Source of the DNA: DASQFQ01 sp963811595
GTDB taxonomy: Bacteria > Actinomycetota > Thermoleophilia > Solirubrobacterales > Solirubrobacteraceae
Direction of reading: 5' to 3'
NCBI GenBank assembly: GCA_963811595.1
Contig: CAWERW010000002.1
Location: 1-64,000, forward strand
Length of the DNA stretch: 64,000 bases
In this document: positions 1-8,310 of the stretch, piece by piece
Numbering within the stretch: the stretch's first letter is position 1
How the letters are laid out: each line of letters starts with the position of its first letter
Notes under the pieces: model-generated
What the model was told of the DNA's origin: nothing
The model's database searches: none
The model's input: only the letters and a program-made list of their open reading frames with translations
Made by a program: the position numbers and the translations under genes

Positions 1-208
1 CGCCGTCGAGCACCACGATCGTGTCTGCACCCAGCACGAGTGTCTCGGGGGCGGCCACCGCGCGGGCCTTGCGGCGCGCGTTCTCCGCCGCCACCGCGCG
101 CGGGTCGCCGTGCGTCTCCTCCTCCACGCCGGGAACGAGCACCTCGAACGGGATGCCCGCCTGCTCGAGGATCGCCCGCCGCTGCGGCGAGGCGGACGCG
201 AGGATCAG
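1..208 (-). CDS. maf: Maf-like nucleotide pyrophosphatase (partial, 3' end outside window)
   Basis: Only the N-terminal ~69 residues are present. The protein opens with ILASASPQRR, the Maf family signature, and carries GADTIVVLDG at the window edge, which holds the conserved acidic catalytic residue of Maf/YhdE dNTP pyrophosphatases. The family hydrolyses non-canonical or modified nucleotides and some members affect septum formation. The reading frame has no ATG, GTG or TTG upstream for more than 30 codons inside ndk. The only plausible start is CTG at 208-206, overlapping the ndk stop as CTGA. The gene is therefore probably translationally coupled to ndk. The identity is firm; the CTG start is an inference. 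Confidence 0.85.
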   Translation of the reverse strand, partial: MILASASPQRRAILEQAGIPFEVLVPGVEEETHGDPRAVAAENARRKARAVAAPETLVLGADTIVVLDG

Positions 209-609
209 AGGTCGGGGAAGAACAGCTTCGCCTCGCGCTCGGCGGACTCGGGGGAGTCGGAGCCGTGGACCATGTTCTGGCCGACCGCGACGGCGAAGTC
301 GCCGCGGATCGAGCCGGTGGTGGCCTCGAGCGGGTTGGTGGCGCCGATCACCTGGCGCGCGGCCTTCACGGCCTCGTCGCCCTCGAGCACCATCGCCACG
401 AGCGGGCCGGAGGTGATGAAGGAGACGAGCTCGCCGAAGAACGGCTTGCCCTCGTGCTCGGCGTAGTGCTGCTCGGCGAGCTGGGCGTCCATCGTCATGT
501 GCTTGAGCGCTGCGATGCGCAGGCCCTTGCGCTCGAAGCGGGCGATGATCTCGCCGGTCAGGTTGCGCGCGAACGCGTCCGGCTTGACCAGGATGAGGGT
601 CCGGTCCAT
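205..609 (-). CDS. ndk: Nucleoside diphosphate kinase
   Basis: A 134-residue protein of normal family length. It transfers the gamma phosphate between nucleoside triphosphates and diphosphates through a phosphohistidine. The active-site segment NMVHGSDSPESA is intact, with His115 as the phosphorylated residue, and the N-terminal RTLILVKPDA strand is typical. The ATG is preceded by an AAAGGA ribosome-binding site about 5 bases upstream. The stop overlaps the apparent CTG start of maf by 4 bases, so nucleotide-pool maintenance and nucleotide sanitation are coupled here. Confidence 0.97.
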   Translation of the reverse strand: MDRTLILVKPDAFARNLTGEIIARFERKGLRIAALKHMTMDAQLAEQHYAEHEGKPFFGELVSFITSGPLVAMVLEGDEAVKAARQVIGATNPLEATTGSIRGDFAVAVGQNMVHGSDSPESAEREAKLFFPDL

Positions 610-644
610 TGGGGTCCTTTTCGATTAAGAGTTTCGTGCTCCGA

Positions 645-660
645 TGGCCGCAGGCGGCCA
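645..660. repeat. 7-bp inverted repeat between zinc-ribbon gene and ndk
   Basis: TGGCCGC and GCGGCCA are separated by AG. This lies just downstream of the zinc-ribbon gene and upstream of ndk, both on the minus strand. It could form a short stem separating the two transcripts. There is no T tract, so a terminator role is only a guess. Confidence 0.3.
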
Positions 661-676
661 CCTCCGCACGACGTTA

Positions 677-1222
677 CTAGCGAGGCGGCGAGCTGGGTGG
701 CGGCTCCGCCACCGCCTGCTCCGACGAGGTGCCTCCGCGGCGCCTCCGGCGCGCGGAGGGCGGCGGGACGGCGCCCGTCTCGGCCTCGCAGAACGGGCAC
801 AGCTTCCACGCCGGGTCGATCGGCTTGCCGCACGAGTAGCAGCGCTCCTTGAGCCGCCGCATACAGCTCGGGCAGCGCAGGTAGTCGCTCTTGACCTCGT
901 AGTCGCAGTACGGGCACAGCTGGTAGTCGAACGACGTCAGCCGCGCCTCGGCCGCCTGCATCTCGAGCTCGCGCAGGCGGATGTCGTCGAGGAACTCGGG
1001 CGGGCGGACGATCGTGTAGACGATCGTGCCCACGAACGGGAACAGCGACGCCGCCGTGGCGCAGGCCACGAGCATGGGGTCGTCGATGCGCCGCCGGGCG
1101 TCCGCGAAGGTCCAGAAGATCAGCGCGGCCCACACGACCACGAGCACGAGGATGAGGACATTGACGGCCGTGTTGAGGCTGTCGTTGTCGATGCCGAAGA
1201 CGCCGAAGGTCAGCATGCGCAA
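677..1222 (-). CDS. Membrane protein with C-terminal double zinc ribbon
   Basis: 181 residues. An N-terminal hydrophobic helix (about residues 18-38) and a second one (about 52-72) are followed by a helical linker. Then come two CxxC...CxxC zinc ribbons, with pairs CPYC/CPSC and CYSC/CPFC, and finally a low-complexity Arg/Pro tail. Such zinc-ribbon membrane proteins are widespread in actinobacteria and have no established function; the ribbons probably mediate protein or nucleic-acid contacts on the cytoplasmic side. The gene is the fourth member of a same-strand run valS-folC-small protein-this gene. A second ATG two codons downstream (MLTFG) is an alternative start. Confidence 0.8.
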   Translation of the reverse strand: MRMLTFGVFGIDNDSLNTAVNVLILVLVVVWAALIFWTFADARRRIDDPMLVACATAASLFPFVGTIVYTIVRPPEFLDDIRLRELEMQAAEARLTSFDYQLCPYCDYEVKSDYLRCPSCMRRLKERCYSCGKPIDPAWKLCPFCEAETGAVPPPSARRRRRGGTSSEQAVAEPPPSSPPR

Positions 1223-1243
1223 GCCAACACAGTACCCGGGCCG

Positions 1244-1360
1244 CTACAGGAACATCCGGCCGAAGAGGTAGCCGAGCGCGAAGAACACGAGGATCACGAG
1301 CGCCACCACGACGGCCACGAGGGCCACCATCTGCAGGACGCTCGGCCCTCTGGGGTTCAC
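1244..1360 (-). CDS. 38-residue single-pass membrane protein
   Basis: A GTG start overlaps the folC stop as GTGA, which implies translational coupling. The product is 38 residues: a short polar N-terminus, then one strongly hydrophobic helix (about residues 11-34) and a short basic end GRMFL. No family is recognised. The exact 4-base overlap with folC, the clean transmembrane character and the 21-base gap to the next gene make it likely to be real. An internal ATG (MVALVAV) would leave only the helix. Confidence 0.6.
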   Translation of the reverse strand: MNPRGPSVLQMVALVAVVVALVILVFFALGYLFGRMFL

Positions 1361-2571
1361 AGCGCGGAGGCCCTCCGGCGCCCGGGCTCGGACAGGAGGT
1401 CGGCGACCAGGTAGATCGAGCCGGTGGCCACCACGGCCCCCTTTTCGCCCGCGAGCGCGCGAGCCCTCTCGACCGCGGCGCGCGGGTCGGCCTCGATGTC
1501 GGACGCCGGACCGCCGAGCTGGCCCCACAGCGACGCGAGCGTGGCCGGCGAGAGCGCGCGCGGGTTGCGGCTGGCGGTGAAGACGGCGCCGGCGGCGAGC
1601 GGGACCAGCGCGCGCAGCATCCCAGCCGCGTCCTTGTCGTCGAGCACCGAGATGACGGGGACGAGCGGGCGGTCGCCGACGGCGTCGCGCAACGCGGCGG
1701 CGAGCGCAGCGACGCCGCTCGGGTTGTGCGCGCCGTCGTAGATCGTCAGCGGGTCCTCGGCGACGACCTGGAAGCGGCCGGGGACGGTCAGCGTCGAAGC
1801 GGCGCGCAGGACCGCCGCGTCGTCGAGCGGCCCGTGCAGCGCCTCCGCCGCGGCCTTCGCGGCCGCGAAATTGGCGCGCTGAAATCCGGTAAATGGCGCT
1901 CCGTCCGCAGCATCCGCGTGGATGACGCGCGCGTCGACCTTCGCCACCTCGGCCTCCGCCTCCGGGTCGAGCTCGCCGACGACGAGCGTGGCGCCGGGCG
2001 CGACGACGGCCAGCTTCTCGCGCGCGATGTCGGCGATCGTCGGGCCGAGCCAGCGCGTGTGCTCGAGGCCGACGTTGGTGAGGACGGCGACCGGCGCGGC
2101 GAGCACGTTGGTGGCGTCATGGCGCCCGCCCAGGCCCGCCTCGACGACCGCGACCTCGACGCCGCGCTCGGCGAGCTCGGAGAACGCCGCCGCGGTCAGC
2201 AGCTCGAACTGGGTGACGCGCTCGCCGCCGGTCAGCGTGCGGTCGACCTTGGCGGCCGCGGCGGCGGCGCGCTCCACGGCCGCGCCGAAGCGGTCGGGCT
2301 CGAGGTCGGCGTCGCCGATCCGGATCCGCTCGGCGAACGTGGAGAGATGCGGCGACAAGTACGACCCGGTACGGACGCCGTGCGCGTCGAGGATCGCCGC
2401 CGCCATCCGGACCGTCGAGCTCTTGCCGTTCGTCCCGACCACGTGGATCGGGCGGTACGCGCGCTGCGGGCTGCCGAGCGCGGTCAGCAGCCGGCGCATC
2501 CGCTCGAGCCCGAACTTCATCCCGAACAGCTCGAGCGAGAGGAGGTGCTCCTCGGCCTGCTCCAGGTTCAT
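1357..2571 (-). CDS. folC: Folylpolyglutamate synthase / dihydrofolate synthase
   Basis: 404 residues. This Mur-ligase-family enzyme adds glutamate to dihydropteroate or folates using ATP. The P-loop GTNGKSST is at residues 46-53, followed by the family's SPHLSTFAERIRI segment. Downstream come EAGLGGRHDATN (Mg/substrate site) and the C-terminal YDGAHNP motif. The length is normal. The ATG overlaps the valS stop as ATGA, and the stop overlaps the next small gene as GTGA. This valS-folC-ndk-maf neighbourhood is common in actinobacteria, which supports the call. Confidence 0.95.
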   Translation of the reverse strand: MNLEQAEEHLLSLELFGMKFGLERMRRLLTALGSPQRAYRPIHVVGTNGKSSTVRMAAAILDAHGVRTGSYLSPHLSTFAERIRIGDADLEPDRFGAAVERAAAAAAKVDRTLTGGERVTQFELLTAAAFSELAERGVEVAVVEAGLGGRHDATNVLAAPVAVLTNVGLEHTRWLGPTIADIAREKLAVVAPGATLVVGELDPEAEAEVAKVDARVIHADAADGAPFTGFQRANFAAAKAAAEALHGPLDDAAVLRAASTLTVPGRFQVVAEDPLTIYDGAHNPSGVAALAAALRDAVGDRPLVPVISVLDDKDAAGMLRALVPLAAGAVFTASRNPRALSPATLASLWGQLGGPASDIEADPRAAVERARALAGEKGAVVATGSIYLVADLLSEPGRRRASAL

Positions 2572-5159
2572 CCGAGCGCCTCGAGCTCGGCCTGCAGCCG
2601 CGCGAGCTTCTCGCGCTCGGCGTCGACCACCGGCGGCGGCGCCTTCGCCACGAAGCCCTGGTTCGCGAGCTTGCCCTCGGCGCGCTTGATCTCGCCCTCG
2701 AGCCGCGCGCGCTCAGCGGCCGCGCGGCGCGCCTCGGCCTCGGTGTCGACCGCGTCCGCGGCCGTGATCGCGACGTTGCCCCCGGGCACGGGCACGGTGG
2801 CCACCGGCGCGGCGCCGTTCTCCGCCCACTCGACGCGCGCGAGCCGGGCGACGGCGTCGGCGGTGCGGTCGTAGCCCTCGGCGTCGAGCCGCGCCGCGAG
2901 CGCCTTGCCGGGCGCGGCGCCGACGCGGTCGCGCCACGCGCGCAGCTCCTGCACGGCCGCGATCGCGCGCCCGAGCTCGGCCTCGGCGGCCTCGTCGACG
3001 AGCGCGTCGTCGGGCTCCGGGAACGGGGCGGCCATCAGCAGCCCGTCCCGGCCGGGCAGGTAGGACCAGATCTCCTCGGTCACGAACGGGATCACGGGAT
3101 GCGCGAGCGCGAGCGTCTCCTCCAGCACGCTCAGCGCGAACGCCGACACCTCGGCGTTGTCGTCCGCGTAGAGCCGCGGCTTGATCAGCTCGAGGTACCA
3201 GTCGCAGAGGTCGCCGTAGACGAAGTCGTAGAGCCCGAGCGCCGCGCGGTGGAACTCGGAGTCGGCGAACGCCTTCGCGGTGGCGGCCTTCGCGCGCTGC
3301 AGGCGCGAGAGGATCCACGCGTCCTCGACCGTCACCGGCCGCGGCTCCGGCAGCTCGTCCGGCAGCCGCAGGAGCAGCAGCCGCGACGCGTTGAACAGCT
3401 TGTTCGCGAGCTGCCGGCCCTGGGCGACCTTGTCCTCGTTGAAGCGGACGTCCTGCGAGGAGGACATCGCGAGCAGCCCGAAGCGCACGGCGTCGGCGCC
3501 GTAGGCGGGGAAGTCGCCGCCCTGCGTAAACACGGGCGGGCGCGGACCGCCGTCGATCAGGTCGAGCGGGTCGATGCCGGTGCCGAGCGACTTCGACATC
3601 CGCCGGCCGTCGGGCGCCTGGATGATCGGGTGGACGTAGACGTCGGTGAACGGGATGTCGTCCGCGAACTCGAGCCCGAACATGATCATGCGGGCGACCC
3701 AGAGGAAGATGATGTCGCGCGCCGTGAGCAGGAAGTCCGTCGGGTAGAACGCGCGCAGCTCCGGCGTGTCGTCGGGCCAGCCGAGCGTCGCGAACGGCCA
3801 CAGGCCCGAGGAGAACCAGGTGTCGAGGACGTCGGGGTCCTGCTCCCAGCCGTCTCCCTCGGGCGGCTCGATGCCGCAGTAGACCTCGTCGCCGCGGTAC
3901 CAGACGGGGATCCGGTGTCCCCACCAGAGCTGACGCGAGATGCACCAGGGGCGGATGTTCTCCATCCACTCGAAGTAGCGCCGGCGCTGGCCGTCGGGCG
4001 TGATGCGGACGCGGCCATCGCGGACGACCTCGATCGCCGGCGCCGCCAGCTCGTCCATGCGGCAGAACCACTGGAGCGAGATCAGCGGCTCGATGCGCTC
4101 GCCCGAGCGGTGCGAGAAGGGGACGTTGTGGACGTAGGGCTCGGTGCGCGAGATCCGGCCCTCCTCGCGCAGCGCGGCGACGACCGCCTCGCGCGCCTCG
4201 AGCGCGGTCAGGCCCGCGAAGCGCTCGCCCGCCGCCGCGGTCATGCGCCCGTCCTCGCCGATCGCCGAGATCTCCTCGAGCCCGTGGGCGCGGCCGATCT
4301 CGAAGTCGTTGGGGTCGTGGCCGGGGGTGATCTTCAGCACGCCGGTGCCGAACTCGGGCTTCACGTACGGGTCGGCGATGATCTTCAGGCGGCGCCCGAC
4401 GAGCGGCAGGGTCGCCGTCTCGCCCACCAGCCGCGTGTAGCGGTCGTCGTCCGGGTGGACCGCGAGGGCGGTGTCGGCGAGCATCGTCTCGGGGCGGACG
4501 GTGGCGACCGTGACGGTGCCGTTGCAGCCCTCGAGCGGGTAGTCGACCCAGTACAGGGTGTCGCTGACCTCGCGCTCCTCGACCTCGAGGTCGGAGATCG
4601 CCGAGCGCGAGCCCGGGTCCCAGTTGACCATGTAGTTGTCGCGGTAGATCAGGCCCTTCTCGTAGAGCGAGACGAAGACCTTGAGGACCGCGCGGACGTA
4701 GCGCTCGTCGAGCGTGAAGCGCTCGTCCTCGTAGTCGACGGAGGCGCCCAGGCGGCGGTACTGGGAGATGATCGTGCCGCCGTACTGGTGGCGCCACTCC
4801 CACATGCGCTCGAGGAACGCCTCGCGCCCCAGGTCCTCCTTGGTGGTGCCCTCCGCCTTCAGCGCGCGCTCGACCTGGGTCTGCGTGGCGATGCCGGCGT
4901 GGTCGGTGCCGAGGATCCACTTCGCGTTGCGGCCCTGCATGCGCGCGTGGCGGACGAGCGCGTCCTGGATCGAGCCGTTGAGCGCGTGGCCCATGTGGAG
5001 CGCGCCGGTGACGTTGGGCGGCGGGATCGCGATCGAGAAGTTCTCCTCCGGCGTGCCGGTCGGCTCGGGGTGGAAGAGCCCCGACGCCTCCCAGCGCTCG
5101 AACACGCGCGGCTCGGCCTCGGAGGGCTCGTAGCGGGTGCGGTTCTCCAGGTCGCTCAT
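2568..5159 (-). CDS. valS: Valyl-tRNA synthetase
   Basis: 863 residues from MSDLENRTRY; the open frame extends further upstream, but that part lacks family sequence. It is a class I synthetase charging tRNA-Val. The HIGH motif appears as HMGH (55-58) in PPNVTGALHMGH, and the KMSKS motif as RMSKS near residue 520. The editing (CP1) domain lies between them, the anticodon-binding domain follows, and a C-terminal coiled coil (KRAEGKLANQGF... ) completes the ValRS arrangement. It is the first gene of the run and overlaps folC as ATGA. A divergent hydrolase gene starts only 46 bases away, so both promoters must be compact or overlap. Confidence 0.97.
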   Translation of the reverse strand: MSDLENRTRYEPSEAEPRVFERWEASGLFHPEPTGTPEENFSIAIPPPNVTGALHMGHALNGSIQDALVRHARMQGRNAKWILGTDHAGIATQTQVERALKAEGTTKEDLGREAFLERMWEWRHQYGGTIISQYRRLGASVDYEDERFTLDERYVRAVLKVFVSLYEKGLIYRDNYMVNWDPGSRSAISDLEVEEREVSDTLYWVDYPLEGCNGTVTVATVRPETMLADTALAVHPDDDRYTRLVGETATLPLVGRRLKIIADPYVKPEFGTGVLKITPGHDPNDFEIGRAHGLEEISAIGEDGRMTAAAGERFAGLTALEAREAVVAALREEGRISRTEPYVHNVPFSHRSGERIEPLISLQWFCRMDELAAPAIEVVRDGRVRITPDGQRRRYFEWMENIRPWCISRQLWWGHRIPVWYRGDEVYCGIEPPEGDGWEQDPDVLDTWFSSGLWPFATLGWPDDTPELRAFYPTDFLLTARDIIFLWVARMIMFGLEFADDIPFTDVYVHPIIQAPDGRRMSKSLGTGIDPLDLIDGGPRPPVFTQGGDFPAYGADAVRFGLLAMSSSQDVRFNEDKVAQGRQLANKLFNASRLLLLRLPDELPEPRPVTVEDAWILSRLQRAKAATAKAFADSEFHRAALGLYDFVYGDLCDWYLELIKPRLYADDNAEVSAFALSVLEETLALAHPVIPFVTEEIWSYLPGRDGLLMAAPFPEPDDALVDEAAEAELGRAIAAVQELRAWRDRVGAAPGKALAARLDAEGYDRTADAVARLARVEWAENGAAPVATVPVPGGNVAITAADAVDTEAEARRAAAERARLEGEIKRAEGKLANQGFVAKAPPPVVDAEREKLARLQAELEALG

Positions 5160-5205
5160 GGGGAGCGCTGAGGATAGGCGGCCCGGAGTGGGTAGGACGC
5201 GCGGC

Positions 5206-6372
5206 ATGGCCGCTGCTCCCCCGGTCCTCGAGGCGCTGCTCGGGCGCTTCGATCCCTCAGCCTTCGACGCCCCCAGCGGGCGCGCGCGGCTGCGCCTCGC
5301 CGTCGACGACGACCCGTGGGACTTCGTCGTGAGCCGCAATCGCGCACGGCTCGAGCCGGCCGACCGCAACACGCGGGCCGACGCGCGCCTCGGCGCCGAT
5401 CGCGCCACCTGGGCGCGCGTGGGGCGCGACCTGCGCGGCGGCATGAACGCGTTCCGCGGCGGCCGGCTGCAGATCCGCGACAACCTCCACCTCGGCGTCG
5501 GCTTCCTCGCCGCCACCAGCGGGAACAGCGAGCCCGGGCGCCTGGAGCTCGCGCGGGTGCGGACCTCGATGGGCAACATCGCGGTCGCGCGCGCCGGCCC
5601 GCCGGACGCGCCACCGGTCGTGCTGCTGCACGGGCTCGGCGGCACGAAGGCGTCCTTCCTCCCGACCGTCGCCGCGCTGGCCGGCGAGTACCGCCTCCAC
5701 GCGATCGACCTGCCGGGCTTCGGCGACTCGGTCAAGCCGCTGCGCGCCGCCTACGACCCGCACTTCTTCGCGCGCGCGGTCTGCGGCTTCATGGACGCCT
5801 GCGGGATCGAGAGCGCGCACCTGATCGGCAACTCGATGGGCGGGCGGGTCGCGTTCGAGGTCGGCTTCCGCAACGCCGACCGCGTGAACCGGATCGTCGG
5901 GCTCACACCGTCACTGGCGTGGCTGCGCGACCGGCCCTGGACCCCGCTGGTCAAGGCGCTGCGGCCGGAGCTCGGGCTGCTGCAGATCACGCCGCGGCCG
6001 GTGATCGAGCAGGCCGTCCGCCGCTTCGTGCCCGGCGGCCGCGACGGCTGGTCGGCGGTCGGCGTCGACGAGTTCCTGCGCGCGTACATGCAGCCGCGCG
6101 GCCGCGCGGCGTTCTATGCGGCGTTGCGCAACATCTACCTCGATGAGCCTGAGGGTGACAGTGGCTTCTGGACCCGCCTGCGCGCCCTGCAGCACGAGTC
6201 GCTGTTCGTGTGGGGCCGGCAGGACCGGCTCGTCCCGATCGCGTTCGCGCGGCATGTGCGCGAGGCGCTGCCGGGGGCGCAGCATCGCGAGCTCGATTGC
6301 GGGCATGTGCCGCAGCTCGAGGCGCCGCGGGAGACGCACGCGGCTGTGCGGCGGTTTCTGCGGGCCGGTTGA
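5206..6372 (+). CDS. SCP2-like domain fused to alpha/beta hydrolase
   Basis: 388 residues from MAAAPPVLEALL. Residues ~20-105 look like a SCP2-type sterol/lipid-binding fold (WDFVVSRNRARLEP, then GGMNAFRGGRLQIRDNLHLG). Residues ~115-385 are an alpha/beta hydrolase with oxyanion motif HGLGG (142-146), nucleophile elbow GNSMGG (Ser210), an acid in WGRQDRLVP and the final His in CGHVPQLEAP. All catalytic elements are present. The lipid-carrier domain suggests a hydrophobic ester or acyl substrate; this is inference. The gene is divergent from valS, and its TGA stop lies in the left arm of a 20-bp inverted repeat. Confidence 0.82.
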   Translation: MAAAPPVLEALLGRFDPSAFDAPSGRARLRLAVDDDPWDFVVSRNRARLEPADRNTRADARLGADRATWARVGRDLRGGMNAFRGGRLQIRDNLHLGVGFLAATSGNSEPGRLELARVRTSMGNIAVARAGPPDAPPVVLLHGLGGTKASFLPTVAALAGEYRLHAIDLPGFGDSVKPLRAAYDPHFFARAVCGFMDACGIESAHLIGNSMGGRVAFEVGFRNADRVNRIVGLTPSLAWLRDRPWTPLVKALRPELGLLQITPRPVIEQAVRRFVPGGRDGWSAVGVDEFLRAYMQPRGRAAFYAALRNIYLDEPEGDSGFWTRLRALQHESLFVWGRQDRLVPIAFARHVREALPGAQHRELDCGHVPQLEAPRETHAAVRRFLRAG

Positions 6373-6535
6373 ACGGCCAACTGCGCATTGAGGGAAGGGT
6401 TCAGGTGGGGGTGGCGGTTAGCGCGGTGACCCGATTCCTCCCCATTCGCCGCCGTTCTAGTGGAGAAGCGGGAGAAACTCGGGCTCGGGCGGACCGCCGC
6501 TCCCTCCCATCGACCCCCTCAATGCGCAGTTCAAC
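6368..6535. repeat. Inverted repeat (16 bp perfect, ~20 bp extended) spanning the stops of convergent genes
   Basis: AACTGCGCATTGAGGG (6379-6394) is the exact reverse complement of 6516-6531. Both arms extend to GTTG, but the left arm carries a 7-base insertion (AACGGCC). About 120 bases of non-coding sequence lie between the arms. The hydrolase stop and the propeller stop are both the TGA inside GTTGA of the arms. It could be a bidirectional terminator or a miniature fold-back element. I see no ORF inside. Confidence 0.75.
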
Positions 6536-8273
6536 GAGCCCGGCGAACACGCTTGCTGCGCACCACCCGCCGCCCATCCACCAACAAGATCCGCGCCCGC
6601 AGCCGCGTCCGCCGCGGCCCCACGCGCACCACACGCCGGAACGGCCGCCGCCGATCACGCGCGAGCCGCCGCTTGCCGCGCACGAAGTCGACGCGCCGCA
6701 CGAGCCGCGTGCCGCCGCCCATCACCCGCACCCGCACGCGGCTGCGCCCGAGCCTGCGCACGTGCAGCCGCAATCGCCGCAGCCCCTTACGGCCGCCGGT
6801 CCCACCCGACGGCGCAACAGCGCCCGGCGGCGGCACGCGGTCCCGCAGCGCCACGAGCCCGCCCAGCAGGCCCACGTACGCGGTTCCGTCCGGGCCGAGC
6901 GTGATCGGCGCGTAGTTGTTGTTGTAGCCCAGGCCCTCGCCGGCCAGGCGCTTGTAGAGCGTGCGGCCGGTGCCGAAGTCGAGCGCGGTCAGGTACCAGG
7001 AGTCGACGCTCGGATCGGCGTCCTTCGTGTACGTGTAGACGATCCCGTTGCGGGCCGACAGCTTCGGCACCACCGACGGCGCGCGCTCGGCCGAGCGCCA
7101 GACCGAGTGGCAGCCGCCGCCCGGGTCGAGGTCGACGCGCTCGAGGCCGGGCGAGGTCGTGCGCCCGCCCTGGGTCGCGGCCGGGCCGGAGTAGCCGTGG
7201 TTGTTCTCGACCACCAGCGACGTGCGGGTGCCGATGAGCGATTGATCGGTGGCGCTGGCGCCCTTCTCGAACACGGGCTGGCGGCAGATGCGCCCACCGC
7301 CGGCGCGGCGGTGGACGAGCACGTTCATCGGGTCCGCGTTGTCGGTGATCGCCACGAGCCCGTCGCCCATCAGCGTCGGCGTCGTGCCCGAGCCGGCGCT
7401 CGCCTGGCCTGGCTTCTGCACGCCCGAGTTCTCGTACGGCGCGCGCCAGACCGGCTGCGGGATGCCGTCGGCGCCCGCCTCGAGCCGGTACAGCGCGGCG
7501 TCGGTGACGACGTAGACCGCGCCGGTGTCCTCGACCGCGAACGAGTTCGCGATCTTCTCCCCCAGCGGCCGCGACCGCACCGCCCCGCTCTCCGAGACGG
7601 TGCCCACGACGCCGTTGGTGGAGGCGAACCACAGCCGCCCGGCCCAGTCCGGCAGCGCCGAGATGATCTTGTCGCCCGGCAGCACCGCGCTCGACAGGTC
7701 GTGATCGCGCTCGAGCTCGAAGCCCGTGCCGCCGCCGGTCTGACGGACGACGTAGACATGCCGGCTCGTGGTCGGGATCACCGCGCGGTCGCGGTGGTCG
7801 AGGTAGAAGTAGCCGCCGCCGGCGAAGTCGGTGAAGAGGTTGCCGCCGCCCGGGACCCGCGGCGGCAGCGGCATCGCGGCGAGCGTCTCGAGCGTCCGCG
7901 GCTCGAGCAGCAGCAGCTTCGGCCCCTCGACGCCGACGCACACGGTCTCGATCCGCCCGCGCGAGTCGAACGTGACCGACGCGCACACGCCCTCGAGGAA
8001 CGTCGAGCGCCGCTCCATCTCGCGCCCCAGCGGCCCTGGCCCCTGGTGGACGTCGGACTGGTAGGCGTCGACGTGCAGGTTCGAGCGCCCGTTGGGCGCC
8101 ATGAACGGGTGCCGCGGCGGGTCCGGCACCGCGACCGGCCGCTGTGTCGCGGGCTGCCCGGAGAACACTGGGAGCGAGCCGGCGTCCGGCCCTTCGGGGA
8201 TCGGCTGCGGCGGCACGGCGCGGGCGGGCGCGGCCAGCAGCAGAGCGAGGAGGACGCCGAGGGCGACGCGCAT
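6531..8273 (-). CDS. Secreted beta-propeller (PQQ-like) protein with Arg-rich C-terminus
   Basis: 580 residues. There is a clear signal peptide (MRVALGVLLALLLAAPARA), then repeated beta-rich blades with motifs such as RHVYVV, GRLWFASTNG, GAVYVVTDAAL and GTAYVGLLGG. These resemble PQQ-like or quinoprotein beta-propellers that act outside the membrane. The last ~90 residues are extremely Arg-rich and beta-patterned (RRLRLHVRRLGRSRVRVRV), resembling a basic Ig-like cell-surface module. No catalytic residues are recognisable. It is convergent with the hydrolase gene and followed (upstream on its strand) by a GGDEF protein. Extracellular binding or scaffolding is a guess. Confidence 0.7.
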   Translation of the reverse strand: MRVALGVLLALLLAAPARAVPPQPIPEGPDAGSLPVFSGQPATQRPVAVPDPPRHPFMAPNGRSNLHVDAYQSDVHQGPGPLGREMERRSTFLEGVCASVTFDSRGRIETVCVGVEGPKLLLLEPRTLETLAAMPLPPRVPGGGNLFTDFAGGGYFYLDHRDRAVIPTTSRHVYVVRQTGGGTGFELERDHDLSSAVLPGDKIISALPDWAGRLWFASTNGVVGTVSESGAVRSRPLGEKIANSFAVEDTGAVYVVTDAALYRLEAGADGIPQPVWRAPYENSGVQKPGQASAGSGTTPTLMGDGLVAITDNADPMNVLVHRRAGGGRICRQPVFEKGASATDQSLIGTRTSLVVENNHGYSGPAATQGGRTTSPGLERVDLDPGGGCHSVWRSAERAPSVVPKLSARNGIVYTYTKDADPSVDSWYLTALDFGTGRTLYKRLAGEGLGYNNNYAPITLGPDGTAYVGLLGGLVALRDRVPPPGAVAPSGGTGGRKGLRRLRLHVRRLGRSRVRVRVMGGGTRLVRRVDFVRGKRRLARDRRRPFRRVVRVGPRRTRLRARILLVDGRRVVRSKRVRRAR

Positions 8274-8310
8274 GTTTCTGGACGGTACCCCGACCGGCGC
8301 AGGCTATGCG

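Noticed and set aside
2713..4920. 735-codon and other long Arg/Pro-rich frames antiparallel or offset to valS
   Set aside because: Shadow frames caused by about 70 percent GC; no recognisable domains and conflicting with the valS motifs.
6395..6515. Possible structured RNA (loosely 5S rRNA-like CCCAUUCG stretch) between the arms of the inverted repeat
   Set aside because: Overall spacing and stems do not match 5S rRNA, and there is no rRNA operon nearby.
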